In this document: piece by piece, positions 16,719-25,107 of the stretch
Position numbering within the stretch: the stretch's first letter is position 1
Layout: each line of letters opens with the position of its first letter
Origin: Rhizobium sp. BK316
Lineage (GTDB): Bacteria; Pseudomonadota; Alphaproteobacteria; Rhizobiales; Rhizobiaceae
Length of the DNA stretch: 64,000 nt
Assembly (NCBI RefSeq): GCF_014193695.1
Contig: NZ_JACHZR010000004.1
Coordinates: 62,001-126,000 of the forward strand
Reading direction: 5' to 3'
Notes under the pieces: generated by a model
Told to the model about the DNA's origin: nothing
Seen by the model: the letters and a program-made list of their open reading frames with translations, nothing else
Databases searched by the model: none
Program-made: the position numbers and the translations under genes

Positions 16719-16875
16719 GTCGCGCCTGCCCGACAGGCATGGCGACTATGCGCCATGAGCCATGAGCGTCATTCGGCTCATCGAGAACGCTTATGGTCGC
16801 ACGCCTCCGGGCTGACCTGTTTCTGGTGAACGTATACGACCATCACTTGTCTATCAGTTTTTACTGCGCTAAATA

Positions 16876-18183
16876 ATGCAAGATTTAGTTGCATTCATTG
16901 CGCCAGATCGTAGGTCAATGGATGCTGAAGCGATACCTTCGGATGACACCATGATCTGGAACCATCGCATCACACGCATCACTGTCGGTCTGCTGCTGCT
17001 GGCAATCATCGCTGTCGTCTCATTGCCAGCGATCACCGGCTTTACGAGCCTTGATGGCACCGTCAACGCGCGGTTCGCTGTTGTTAATGCTCCTATCGAC
17101 GGCACGATTGCAGATGAACCCCTCAAGGTCGGCAGCCCTGTCAGCGCGGGACAATCCCTCGCAGAAATCAGAAATACGCGCGTCAATCGCGCAATCCTCG
17201 CTTCGCTCGAGGCAGATCACAACACGGCGCTCGACCGCGTCGCGGCACTTAAAAAGGAGCGGGCGGAGCTTTCCGCGCTTCGCGAAGAATTATCTGCCAG
17301 ATTGGAGGTCTACAGGCAGACTACCATTGCCAACCTCGAACGCGAAGTCGAAATCCTGCGGAAGAAAGTCGTGGTGTCGCAAGCGCAGGATCTGGTCGCG
17401 CAGGTCGACCTGAACCGTCGGATGGAGCTCGAGTCAAAAGGCATTCTTACGCAGAAACTGGTGGAGGCTGCGCGCGCTGCGGGAGTTGCGACCGGCGGCG
17501 AAGTCGAAATCAGCAATCTAACCGTCGATCAATTGCAACAAAGGCTCGATGCGGTTCGCCAGGGTATCTTTGTCTTCGGCGACGGACAGAATGATGTGCC
17601 TTATTCGCGACAACGCGAGGACGAAGTTATCGTTCGCATCAACGACCTGAACTCACGCATAGCGGAAAATGAGACACGCGCCGCCGAAGCCCAAAAGCAG
17701 CTGGTCGAAGAGGAAAATCGCGTCAGAAGCCTTGAATCCGCAACCGCAACAGCGCCGTTCGACGGCGTTGTCTGGAGCAGGAGTATCGTCAACGGTTCGA
17801 ACGTCGTGCTGAACAACGAGCTGATGCGCCTCCTCGACTGTCGAGAGCTGTTTGTGGATATCCTTGTTCCAGAGATCAACTACGACGAGATCTACCCGGG
17901 ACTTGTCGCGCAGGTGCGCTTGTTCGGGCGCAGTGATGTCTTCAAGGGCACGGTCATTTCTGTGAGAGGCAGCTCGGCGGCTGTCGAGATCGATTCCTTT
18001 GCAGCCAGTTTACCGCCATCGACACAGCGTAACGCTCGCATTCGGGTCCACCTCGATCCATCCTTCATGAACGAGGATTTTGCGAACTTCTGCCAAGTGG
18101 GGCGCACAGTGCAGGTACGGTTTTCCAAGCATCGCATCGACGTGTCCAACTGGGTCAAAAGCCTGTGGTTCAGTATCTTGTAG
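16876..18183 (+). CDS. bgsB: Membrane-fusion/HlyD-like protein, BgsB-like
   Basis: The 435-residue protein has one N-terminal membrane helix (ITRITVGLLLLAIIAVVSLP), a biotinyl-lipoyl-like segment (APIDGTIADEPLKVGSPVSA), a long coiled coil (about residues 100-300, e.g. EREVEILRKKVVVSQAQDLV) and a second lipoyl half (ATAPFDGVVWSRSIVNGSNV). That is the plan of periplasmic adaptors. Its gene overlaps the downstream glycosyltransferase by 19 bases, the same order as bgsB-bgsA in Sinorhizobium meliloti, where the pair makes a mixed-linkage beta-glucan. It probably guides the nascent polymer across the periplasm. The start is uncertain: ATGs at 16918 and 16951 are alternatives and none has a strong ribosome site. 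Confidence 0.75.
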   Translation: MQDLVAFIAPDRRSMDAEAIPSDDTMIWNHRITRITVGLLLLAIIAVVSLPAITGFTSLDGTVNARFAVVNAPIDGTIADEPLKVGSPVSAGQSLAEIRNTRVNRAILASLEADHNTALDRVAALKKERAELSALREELSARLEVYRQTTIANLEREVEILRKKVVVSQAQDLVAQVDLNRRMELESKGILTQKLVEAARAAGVATGGEVEISNLTVDQLQQRLDAVRQGIFVFGDGQNDVPYSRQREDEVIVRINDLNSRIAENETRAAEAQKQLVEEENRVRSLESATATAPFDGVVWSRSIVNGSNVVLNNELMRLLDCRELFVDILVPEINYDEIYPGLVAQVRLFGRSDVFKGTVISVRGSSAAVEIDSFAASLPPSTQRNARIRVHLDPSFMNEDFANFCQVGRTVQVRFSKHRIDVSNWVKSLWFSIL

Positions 18184-20159
18184 CGCTGCTTCCGACTTTT
18201 TTCGTTTTAGCCTTTTTTTTACTGGGGCCGTTCAATTGGTCGCGCCATCACACCTGGACGCGGGCGGTGACCTGCGCGTTTGTCGCAGCAGTCGCATTGC
18301 GATACATGTTCTGGCGCTTGACGGAGACAGTGCTTCCCTATCCCAACGACGGTGCGAATTTCTACTGGGTTTGGATCCTCTTCGTCGTGGAGATTCTGGC
18401 GTGCGTCGAGGTCATCCTTTTTCTGGTATTGATGAGCCGCTACGTCGACCGGAGCGCAGAAGCGGACAGGCTGGCTCGCGTTTTCTTTGCGCGAGGGCAG
18501 CGTGAACTTCCGACTGTCGATGTTTTCATTCCCACCTATAATGAGCCGCTCGACGTGCTCGAACGAACCATCATCGGCGCCCTCTCGCTGGATTATCCTT
18601 CGGACAAATTGAATGTGTATGTGCTTGACGATCAACGCCGGGATTGGCTGAAGGCCTATTGCGAAGAGAAGAACGCCATCCACGTCACGCGCGGCGACAA
18701 CAAGCACGCCAAAGCGGGCAATATGAACAATGGGCTGAAGGTCAGCTCGGGTGAGTTTATCGCGGTCTTCGACGCCGATTTTGTCCCTTATCGACATTTC
18801 CTTCGCCGAACGCTGCCCTTCTTTTGTGACGACAGCATCGGCATCGTCCAGACACCTCAACATTTCTTCAATGTCGATCCGGTGCAATCGAACCTGGGCT
18901 TGGAGAATATCTGGCCGGACGAGCAGCGCTTGTTCTTCGACGAGATCGCGCCCAGCCGAGACGCCTGGGACGTCAGTTTCTGCTGCGGGTCATGCTCGAT
19001 TGCCCGCCGCAAGGCCATTGACGCCATAGGAGGGTTTCCGACGGAGTCGATCACGGAAGACCTGCTGACAACTCTTTCGATGCTCAACAAAGGCTACAAG
19101 ACGCGCTATCTGAACGAGCGGCTGTCGATGGGACTGGCTGCCGAAAACCTCACCGGTTATTTTGTGCAGCGCGAACGGTGGTGCCAGGGGGGTATTCAAA
19201 CTCTTTACCTGTACAATGGCCCGTTGCGCGGCCCGGGATTGACGCTCTTTCAACGGATCATGTTCCTGCCGGCATCATGGCTCGTGCAGTACCTGGTCCG
19301 TTTCACGATATTACTCGTTCCCATCGTCTATCTCTGGCTCGGCCTGATCCCGCTTTATTTCACTGACATAGCCGATTATGTGGCGCACCAGGTGCCGCTG
19401 CTGGCGGCGTATTTTCTGCTTATGCTGTGGATTACCCCGACGCGCTATCTGCCTGTGGTTTCCAGTGCCGTCGGGACCTTTGCGGCATTCCGTATGTTGC
19501 CTACCGTGGTCTCCAGCCTGGTGCGACCATTTGGCAAGCCGTTCAGGGTGACGCCGAAGGGCAGCGGCAACGAGTCGAACCAGTTCGACCGCTACAGCTT
19601 CGTTTGGATCGCAAGCCTGATCGCGGCCACCGTCCTTGGTCTGCTGGTCAACATCGTACCGGAAACGTCGCATGTGCAAGGCCAGTTTTCACCGGTCGCG
19701 GCCTGGTGGTCAGGTATCAATATCGTCGTCTTGCTCATCGCGTCACTCATCTGCTTTGAGAAGCCCCGGCGCCTGTTTCATGCGTTCAAGCTCGATGAAC
19801 CCGCTATAGTAGACGATGTCCGTGGCCAAATCGTAAGTTTGGCACTGGACAAGGCGGTCGTTGCAGTCCCGACCATGGCCCGATTTCAATCCAAATCCGT
19901 CGTGCTTAAACTGCCCGGCTTTGCTCCGTTCAAATCAGAGCTCAGACAGGTCACCCAACGGCGCAGGAGCATAAGTCGCAGCGGTGACAGGCAATCTTAC
20001 TACCTGCATCTGTATTTCGAACTCAGTGGCTCTGCTCGCGACAGCATGATTGTGAAACTCTACACCGGTCGATATTCGCAGGACATTCCCGACATCGATA
20101 AAGTCGCGGTCTCTCTTAATCTTCTTCTGCGGTCGTTCGGACGGACGCGCACGTTGTAG
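18165..20159 (+). CDS. bgsA: Family 2 processive glycosyltransferase, BgsA-like beta-glucan synthase
   Basis: The 664-residue inner-membrane enzyme has N-terminal helices, a GT2 catalytic domain, further helices, and a soluble C-terminal tail of about 130 residues. Catalytic motifs are all present: D155/D156 (VLDDQRRDW), D203-x-D205 (FDADF), TED (297-299) and QRERW (335-339), which mark a cellulose-synthase-like processive synthase using a nucleotide sugar. The tail (from about residue 540) lacks the RxxxR...DxSxxG motif of PilZ domains. In S. meliloti BgsA the equivalent tail binds cyclic di-GMP without a PilZ motif and activates mixed-linkage beta-glucan formation; that is the likely role here. 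The GTG start overlaps bgsB, so expression is coupled. Confidence 0.8.
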   Translation: MVQYLVALLPTFFVLAFFLLGPFNWSRHHTWTRAVTCAFVAAVALRYMFWRLTETVLPYPNDGANFYWVWILFVVEILACVEVILFLVLMSRYVDRSAEADRLARVFFARGQRELPTVDVFIPTYNEPLDVLERTIIGALSLDYPSDKLNVYVLDDQRRDWLKAYCEEKNAIHVTRGDNKHAKAGNMNNGLKVSSGEFIAVFDADFVPYRHFLRRTLPFFCDDSIGIVQTPQHFFNVDPVQSNLGLENIWPDEQRLFFDEIAPSRDAWDVSFCCGSCSIARRKAIDAIGGFPTESITEDLLTTLSMLNKGYKTRYLNERLSMGLAAENLTGYFVQRERWCQGGIQTLYLYNGPLRGPGLTLFQRIMFLPASWLVQYLVRFTILLVPIVYLWLGLIPLYFTDIADYVAHQVPLLAAYFLLMLWITPTRYLPVVSSAVGTFAAFRMLPTVVSSLVRPFGKPFRVTPKGSGNESNQFDRYSFVWIASLIAATVLGLLVNIVPETSHVQGQFSPVAAWWSGINIVVLLIASLICFEKPRRLFHAFKLDEPAIVDDVRGQIVSLALDKAVVAVPTMARFQSKSVVLKLPGFAPFKSELRQVTQRRRSISRSGDRQSYYLHLYFELSGSARDSMIVKLYTGRYSQDIPDIDKVAVSLNLLLRSFGRTRTL

Positions 20160-20239
20160 TCGACCGTCAAAAAACATCCAGCCCCGCGAATGTGCTACAT
20201 TGTGTAATCGCGTGCTTCTGTCGCGGGGAGGGATCGAGA

Positions 20240-22000
20240 ATGCAGCGCAAGCTGGCTACGATCATGGTCGGGGATTTCGTCGGTTCCACCTCCGCGATGG
20301 AAACGGACGAGGAAGGAGCGATTACCCGGATCGACACCGTCCTCGAGACTGTTCGCATGATTGTCCAGCGCCATGACGGCCGTGTCTTCAGCACGGCGGG
20401 CGATGGCCTGCTCGCCGAGTTCGCCAGCCCCGTCAATGCGCTGAGGTCCGCCATCGAGGCGCGGGCGGAGATCGCTGCTCTTCCCGGATCGAGCGGCGGC
20501 GACATGCGGTTCGGCCTCCATCTTGCCGATGTCGTCGTCGTCGGCTCGGACCTGCGCGGCGACGGGGTGAATCTCGCCGCGCGCATCGAGGCGTCTGCGC
20601 CGCCTGGCGCAATCGAGGTTTCAGGCCTGCTTTACGACCAGGTCCGCCGGATCTCGCCTTGCGGATTCGAAGATCTCGGCGAACGGCGGCTGAAGGGAAT
20701 TCTCGAGCCGATCCGGATTTACCGGGTCACCGAACTGGTGGACCGTCACGTCTTTCAGTTCGCCCCGACGCGATCCGCCCCCAGTGCCGCCCAATCTCCC
20801 CGGACCAACTCGATCGCAGTGGCGCGCTTCGACGTGGCGCCCGGCGCCGTCGCAGATCAGTGTTTCCTGGCGGAAGGCATTACCGATGACCTGACGCTCG
20901 AACTCAGCCGCCTCAGGGGTTTGTTCGTCAGTTCGCGTTCGGCGGCAACCGCGTTGACGACGAAAGACCCGGTCGAGATCGGCCGCCTTCTCGGCGTCGG
21001 CTACGTCATCAGCGGCTCGATCCGGCAGGTGGGCGACGACCTCAGGGTCAATATCGCGCTGACCGAGACATGCGAAGGCCTCGTCATCTGGTCGGACCGC
21101 ATCAAGCGTCCGTTTGGCGAATTGCTCGATGTGCTGGACGAGATCATCGCCCGTGTTGCAGCAACCGTGTCCGGACGGATCGAGCAGTCGGAACTTGCCG
21201 CCGCACGGCTGAAGCGCCCGGAGAACATGACGGCCTATGAGTATTATCTGCGCGGTCTCGACCATCACCGCCTGATTGGCGTGTCGGATATTCACATACA
21301 CGAAGCCATGGCCTGGTTCGAGCGGGCAATGGCGGCCGACCCGGGTTTCGGCCGTCCCTTCGCAATGCATGTCTGCTCATGGAGCAATCTGCCGAACTTC
21401 GACATGGACAAAGCCGAACAGCAGGTGGCACATGCGCTCGCCCTCGACCCGTCCGACCCGGAAGCCCATCGCATCATGGGCGCCATCAAGATGAAGTCAG
21501 GCGACTTCGTTTCGGCACGTTATCACCACATTCGTGCCCACGAACTCGCTCCGAACGACGCCTATATTCTTGGCCGCAGCGCGGCGTTCTATGTCTATGC
21601 CGGGGAGGCCGAGCATGCCCTCGACATGCTCGATCGTGCGGAGACGCTCGATCCGTTCCTGCCGGTCTGGATCACCGAAGAGCGGGTGGCGGCCCTCTAC
21701 GCGCTCGGCCGTTTCGAAGACATGATGCGCGTCGCCCTGACGCTGCCCTTCCAGACCAGGCGCAAGTCGCTCTACCAGGTTGCCGCGAGCATGGCCTGCG
21801 GCGATGCTGGAAAGGCGGAATTCCTGGTTCGGCAGGCCCTTTCCCTCGATCCGAGCCTGTCGGCGGTCTACATCCGGATGCAGGAAACCTATGCGGACGA
21901 GTCCGTCACGGAAACCCTTGTTGTGCGCAATTGCGATGCAGGCCTGCCGTTGACGCCGCGCAAGGCCGCAGCCAGGAAGAAATCACTCTCGCTGAGATGA
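20240..22000 (+). CDS. Class III adenylate/guanylate cyclase with TPR-containing C-terminus
   Basis: The 586-residue protein begins with a class III cyclase domain (MQRKLATIMVGDFVGSTSAM) with metal-binding aspartates D12 and D55 (STAGDGLLAEF) and the NLAARIEASAPPGAIEVSGL segment. Next is a TolB/FlgO-like region (PFDVAPG-type, seen as SIAVARFDVAPGAVADQCFL and ADDLTLELSRLRGLFVSSRS-like), then TPR-like helices rich in A/L (HALALDPSDPEAHRIMGAIK). This layout is common in rhizobia, which carry many such cyclases. It should make cAMP or cGMP in response to an unknown cytoplasmic cue. GGGAGGGATCGAG precedes the ATG at 20240. It follows bgsA by 80 bases and may be part of its control, but that is inference. 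Confidence 0.85.
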   Translation: MQRKLATIMVGDFVGSTSAMETDEEGAITRIDTVLETVRMIVQRHDGRVFSTAGDGLLAEFASPVNALRSAIEARAEIAALPGSSGGDMRFGLHLADVVVVGSDLRGDGVNLAARIEASAPPGAIEVSGLLYDQVRRISPCGFEDLGERRLKGILEPIRIYRVTELVDRHVFQFAPTRSAPSAAQSPRTNSIAVARFDVAPGAVADQCFLAEGITDDLTLELSRLRGLFVSSRSAATALTTKDPVEIGRLLGVGYVISGSIRQVGDDLRVNIALTETCEGLVIWSDRIKRPFGELLDVLDEIIARVAATVSGRIEQSELAAARLKRPENMTAYEYYLRGLDHHRLIGVSDIHIHEAMAWFERAMAADPGFGRPFAMHVCSWSNLPNFDMDKAEQQVAHALALDPSDPEAHRIMGAIKMKSGDFVSARYHHIRAHELAPNDAYILGRSAAFYVYAGEAEHALDMLDRAETLDPFLPVWITEERVAALYALGRFEDMMRVALTLPFQTRRKSLYQVAASMACGDAGKAEFLVRQALSLDPSLSAVYIRMQETYADESVTETLVVRNCDAGLPLTPRKAAARKKSLSLR

Positions 22001-22069
22001 TGATCGCCAGAGCGCAGATGCCATCAGGCTTTACGCATGTGGTCCATCGGGATGACGTGGCGGCTGCTT

Positions 22070-22642
22070 CTACGCCTTGAGTCTGGCGATCTGCGGGCCG
22101 ACGATCGCGGCAAACAGGCTGGGGTCGCCGAGCGCGCGGGCGGACAGCATGGCGCCGTGGACGCAGGCCATGAGGATCTGGGCTTCCTCCTCGGGCGATC
22201 CGTTCAGGCGGAAGAGTTTCTGCTCCGCGCCGGCTTTCAGTACCGATGCCAGCCAGGCGGCCAGGTTCTCGAAATGCCGGCGCACGTGCGACGCGACAGT
22301 GTCGGGCAGCATCTGCATTTCGCAGGCGAGCATGGCGCAGACGCAGAAAGGCTCCGACGCGTCGAGAATGCAGGTCTGCCAGTAGTTCAGATAGGCCTGC
22401 AGCTGCTCGGCAGGGCCGGGGACGTGTTGGCCAAGCGAGGTCAGGCCGGCTTCGGCGTGCTGCGTGTAGCGGTCGACCAGGACCTGCACCAGTTCGGCCT
22501 TGGTGGGGAAATGGTGGTGGATGCTCGCCTTGCGGATGCCGATCGCATCGGAAATATCGGCATAGCTGAAGCCATTATAGCCTCCCGCCACGACGAGAGA
22601 CTGCGCCACGTCCAGTATTCTTTCCGAGGTCGTCTGTTCCAT
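22070..22642 (-). CDS. TetR-family transcriptional repressor
   Basis: The 190-residue protein has an N-terminal TetR helix-turn-helix (RILDVAQSLVVAGGYNGFSY, ADISDAIGIRKASIHHHFPT) with the typical KASIHHHFPTKAEL recognition region, then a helical ligand domain with conserved-looking EPFCVCAMLACE. It is divergent from the membrane-protein gene at 22790. Two copies of a 15-base palindrome lie between the genes, one overlapping its own ribosome-binding site (GGGAGGCAGC), so it very likely represses itself and the neighbour. The inducer is unknown. Confidence 0.92.
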   Translation of the reverse strand: MEQTTSERILDVAQSLVVAGGYNGFSYADISDAIGIRKASIHHHFPTKAELVQVLVDRYTQHAEAGLTSLGQHVPGPAEQLQAYLNYWQTCILDASEPFCVCAMLACEMQMLPDTVASHVRRHFENLAAWLASVLKAGAEQKLFRLNGSPEEEAQILMACVHGAMLSARALGDPSLFAAIVGPQIARLKA

Positions 22643-22651
22643 GCTGCCTCC

Positions 22652-22666
22652 CTACCTTCTGGTAGG
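22652..22666. promoter_or_regulatory. Operator copy 1 for the TetR regulator
   Basis: CTACCTTCTGGTAGG is an imperfect dyad lying 10 bases before the tetR-like start codon and covering its ribosome-binding region. It matches the second copy at 22752-22766 in 13 of 15 positions, exactly 100 bases away. Confidence 0.75.
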
Positions 22667-22751
22667 GAGGCTGTCAAGCTGGTGGGATTTGGCGCGATTT
22701 CACGAACCTGTGTTGGCGCCAATGCGAACGCGGATTGACTCTCTGATTATG

Positions 22752-22766
22752 CCTACCTACTAGTAG
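22752..22766. promoter_or_regulatory. Operator copy 2 for the TetR regulator
   Basis: CTACCTACTAGTAGG contains the perfect core CCTACTAGTAGG and ends 23 bases before the start of the membrane-protein gene at 22790. Being paired with copy 1, it suggests dual control of the divergent genes. Confidence 0.78.
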
Positions 22767-22789
22767 GATGGCAAACCAAGGAGCCTATC

Positions 22790-23353
22790 ATGCAGAATCA
22801 ATCTTCCCCGCAATCGAGCTGGTTGCGATCCTATTATTTCGTTCGCGCGCTGTTTTCGATCGGCTGGATCATCGCCGCCATTCTCGTCAGCGGGCAATCG
22901 GCGCTCGCCTCCGTACTGCTCGTCATCTATCCGGCCTGGGATGCGGTGGCGAACCTCGTGGATGCCAGGGTCAACGGCGGCCTGAAGGCCAATCCCGCCC
23001 AGTCTCTCAACGTCGCCGTCAGCACGATCACGACGCTTGCCGTCATCATCGCCGTCCTGAACAGCACCTATGCCGTGCTTGCCGTCTTCGGCGTCTGGGC
23101 GATCCTCTCCGGCCTCCTGCAGCTTTCGGCTGCCGTTCGCCGCTGGCGTATTTACGGCGCGCAATGGGTGATGGTGCTCAGCGGCGCACAATCGGCGCTC
23201 GCCGGCGGCTTCATGATCGGCAAGTCATTCGCAGCCACGCCGCCGAGCATTCTCGACATTGCGCCCTATGCGGGGTTCGGTGCCTTCTATTTCCTGCTGT
23301 CGGCTGTGTGGATGACGGTTGCGGCCTATCGGAAGGCGGCTGTGCAGGGGTGA
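22790..23353 (+). CDS. HdeD/DUF308-like integral membrane protein
   Basis: The 187-residue product has six probable membrane helices (FVRALFSIGWIIAAILVSG, SVLLVIYPAWDAVANLVDA, TITTLAVIIAVLNSTYAVLA, VFGVWAILSGLLQLSAAVRR, MVLSGAQSALAGGFMIGKS, YAGFGAFYFLLSAVWMTVAA), the layout of HdeD/DUF308 proteins, some of which help in acid or membrane stress. AAGGAG precedes the start. Control by the divergent TetR protein is strongly suggested by the operator at 22752-22766. Precise function unknown. Confidence 0.8.
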   Translation: MQNQSSPQSSWLRSYYFVRALFSIGWIIAAILVSGQSALASVLLVIYPAWDAVANLVDARVNGGLKANPAQSLNVAVSTITTLAVIIAVLNSTYAVLAVFGVWAILSGLLQLSAAVRRWRIYGAQWVMVLSGAQSALAGGFMIGKSFAATPPSILDIAPYAGFGAFYFLLSAVWMTVAAYRKAAVQG

Positions 23354-23437
23354 CGGGGCGCAGTCCCGCACCATGCAGGAACATTCCCCATCGAGATGCG
23401 TTCGACATGCAGCGCAAATCGTGGGGAGGGAATGCGG

Positions 23438-23890
23438 ATGCCGGTCGCCAGGGCACAGATGACAATCCGAAAGCCGGTCACAGAGGTTTTCCGGTCGCTG
23501 ATCGATCCTGCAATCACGTCTCATTTCTGGTTTTCCCGCGGTGCCGGACCGTTGGAAGCAGGGAAGAAAATCCGATGGGATTGGGAGATGTACGGCGTAC
23601 ATACAATCGCCGACGTAAAGGAAATCGAGCAGAACAAGCGAATCCTGATCGAGTGGAATGGGCCTGAGAACCCGAGTTTCGTCGAATGGACGTTTGAGGC
23701 CAAAGGCAACGGCCAAACCTTTGTAACCGTTAAAAACTGGGGTTTTTCCGGCGGAGTGGACGAGGCGATAAATTCCACCGAAGGGTTCACATATCTCCTG
23801 GCAGCCATGAAGTTCTACCTTGAGCACGGCATCGAGCCCAATCTCGTCATGGACTACGCGCCGGACGCGCGCGTGGTCCCGAAAGCTTAG
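23438..23890 (+). CDS. SRPBCC (AHSA1-like) domain protein
   Basis: The 150-residue protein is one START-like SRPBCC barrel of the AHSA1 type: MTIRKPVTEVFRSLIDPAIT, FWFSRGAGPLEAGKKIRWDW, then VEWTFEAKGNGQTFVTVKNW and a C-terminal helix GFTYLLAAMKFYLEHGIEPN. Such proteins bind hydrophobic ligands or act as Hsp90 co-chaperone relatives; no catalytic residues are certain. GGGGAGGGA at 23423-23431 fits the ATG at 23438 better than the ATG at 23432. It stands alone after the HdeD-like gene. Confidence 0.85.
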   Translation: MPVARAQMTIRKPVTEVFRSLIDPAITSHFWFSRGAGPLEAGKKIRWDWEMYGVHTIADVKEIEQNKRILIEWNGPENPSFVEWTFEAKGNGQTFVTVKNWGFSGGVDEAINSTEGFTYLLAAMKFYLEHGIEPNLVMDYAPDARVVPKA

Positions 23891-24052
23891 CCGGGTTGCA
23901 TTGCTCACTTCGGCAATGATCGTTGTTTCCTTGCGAAACGGGTGAAGCCGACGCGGTCAGGCAAGAAGCTGGTTATTGAAGTGGTGGATGCCTGACCGCT
24001 TGGATTCGTCCACCGGCGCTCGGCGAGCGGTTTTTGCGCATGGGCGTCGAGG

Positions 24053-24223
24053 GTGAGGAAAAACCCGCTGGGCTGCGCCATCGAGCATGCATTGCTCGGC
24101 AGCGTGGAGGCGGCGCTCGACGATGCCGAGGCCTTGCTCGTTTCCCGGCTGTCGAAGACGAACCTGGCCGATATTCTCAAGCGGATTCCGAAGCCGGTGC
24201 CGATCGCAGGGATCGGGATTTGA
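24053..24223 (+). pseudogene. Possible remnant of a gene, C-terminal end only
   Basis: The 433-base gap between the SRPBCC and LysE genes contains a short frame with host-like codon use: KNPLGCAIEHALLGSVEAAL followed by DDAEALLVSRLSKTNLADIL and a stop after PVPIAGIGI. No start with a ribosome site or N-terminal domain is visible. It may be the relic of a longer gene, or chance. Nothing else is seen in the gap. Confidence 0.25.
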
Positions 24224-24323
24224 GTGATACCGGGTACTTTGGGCGATAACGCCGCAGGTTTGTCTCGCCTTGGATGCGGTCCAATGCTATCGCTACAGGA
24301 ACAGGAAACAGGGCAAGACATCA

Positions 24324-24974
24324 ATGGATCTGGCAATTCCCAGTGCAACCAATCTCAGCCTGTTCGTCAGCGCCACGCTGGTGCTGCTTCTCGTGCCGGG
24401 ACCGGCCGTCCTTTACATCTTCGCGCGCTCGGTCGAGCAGGGCCGTTCTGCCGGCCTCGTGTCGATCCTCGGCATCCACACCGCTACACTTGTTCATGTC
24501 GTCGCCGCTGCCGTGGGGCTGTCGGCGCTCCTGGCGTCGTCCGCGCTCGCCTTCAGCGTCGTGAAGTATGCCGGCGCGGCCTACCTGATTTGGCTTGGCG
24601 TCAAGAAGCTCTTCGGCCCGTCGGACATGTCCGACGTCGAGAGTGATTTAGCAGCGTGGAGCCGCATGCGCCTCTTTCGTGAGGGCTTCATAGTCAACCT
24701 CCTCAATCCGAAGACAGCGCTGTTCTTTCTTGCCTTCCTGCCGCAGTTCGTTGAGATCGACCGTGGCCATGTGGCAGCGCAGGTCGCTTTTCTCGGGATT
24801 CTCTATACAGCGATTGGCGTTCTGACTGACGGCAGCTATGCACTTGTCGCGGGTACGGCCGGCAATTGGCTGAAGCGCAGTCCCGTCTATCTCAAGACTG
24901 AACGTTGGGTCAGCGGTTTCGTCTATATCGGCCTTGGCTTGACGGCCGCTTTTGCGGGCAATCAGAAGAAATAG
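24324..24974 (+). CDS. LysE/RhtB-family amino-acid exporter
   Basis: The 216-residue protein has about six membrane helices and the family pattern: LVPGPAVLYIFARSVEQGRS near the N-terminus (the conserved PGP motif), GIHTATLVHVVAAAVGLSAL, AGAAYLIWLGVKKL, and FIVNLLNPKTALFFLAFLPQ, the hallmark NxxNPK segment. It should export a small amphipathic solute such as an amino acid or homoserine lactone; the substrate cannot be read. The ATG at 24324 begins the first helix. Confidence 0.9.
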   Translation: MDLAIPSATNLSLFVSATLVLLLVPGPAVLYIFARSVEQGRSAGLVSILGIHTATLVHVVAAAVGLSALLASSALAFSVVKYAGAAYLIWLGVKKLFGPSDMSDVESDLAAWSRMRLFREGFIVNLLNPKTALFFLAFLPQFVEIDRGHVAAQVAFLGILYTAIGVLTDGSYALVAGTAGNWLKRSPVYLKTERWVSGFVYIGLGLTAAFAGNQKK

Positions 24975-25107
24975 GCCGGCATGACTTTCCCGGAAGTCGC
25001 CCTAAACGGCTCGCCGTTCGCCTTTATAGGCTCGCGGCCTAGTGTTGCGTCACCCATCCAGCCTTGTCGCGATCGTCCGCACCCGCCATCCATACGAGGA
25101 TCCCATC

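Noticed and set aside
18165..20159. Cellulose synthase BcsA or curdlan synthase CrdS as the identity of the glycosyltransferase
   Set aside because: No PilZ domain and no bcsB/bcsZ or crdA/crdC neighbours; the adaptor-synthase overlap fits bgsB-bgsA better.
23905..24348. A 147-residue minus-strand frame between the SRPBCC and LysE genes
   Set aside because: Ser/Arg/Pro-rich shadow-type composition, no ribosome site and no similarity that I recognise; part of it opposes the possible gene remnant.
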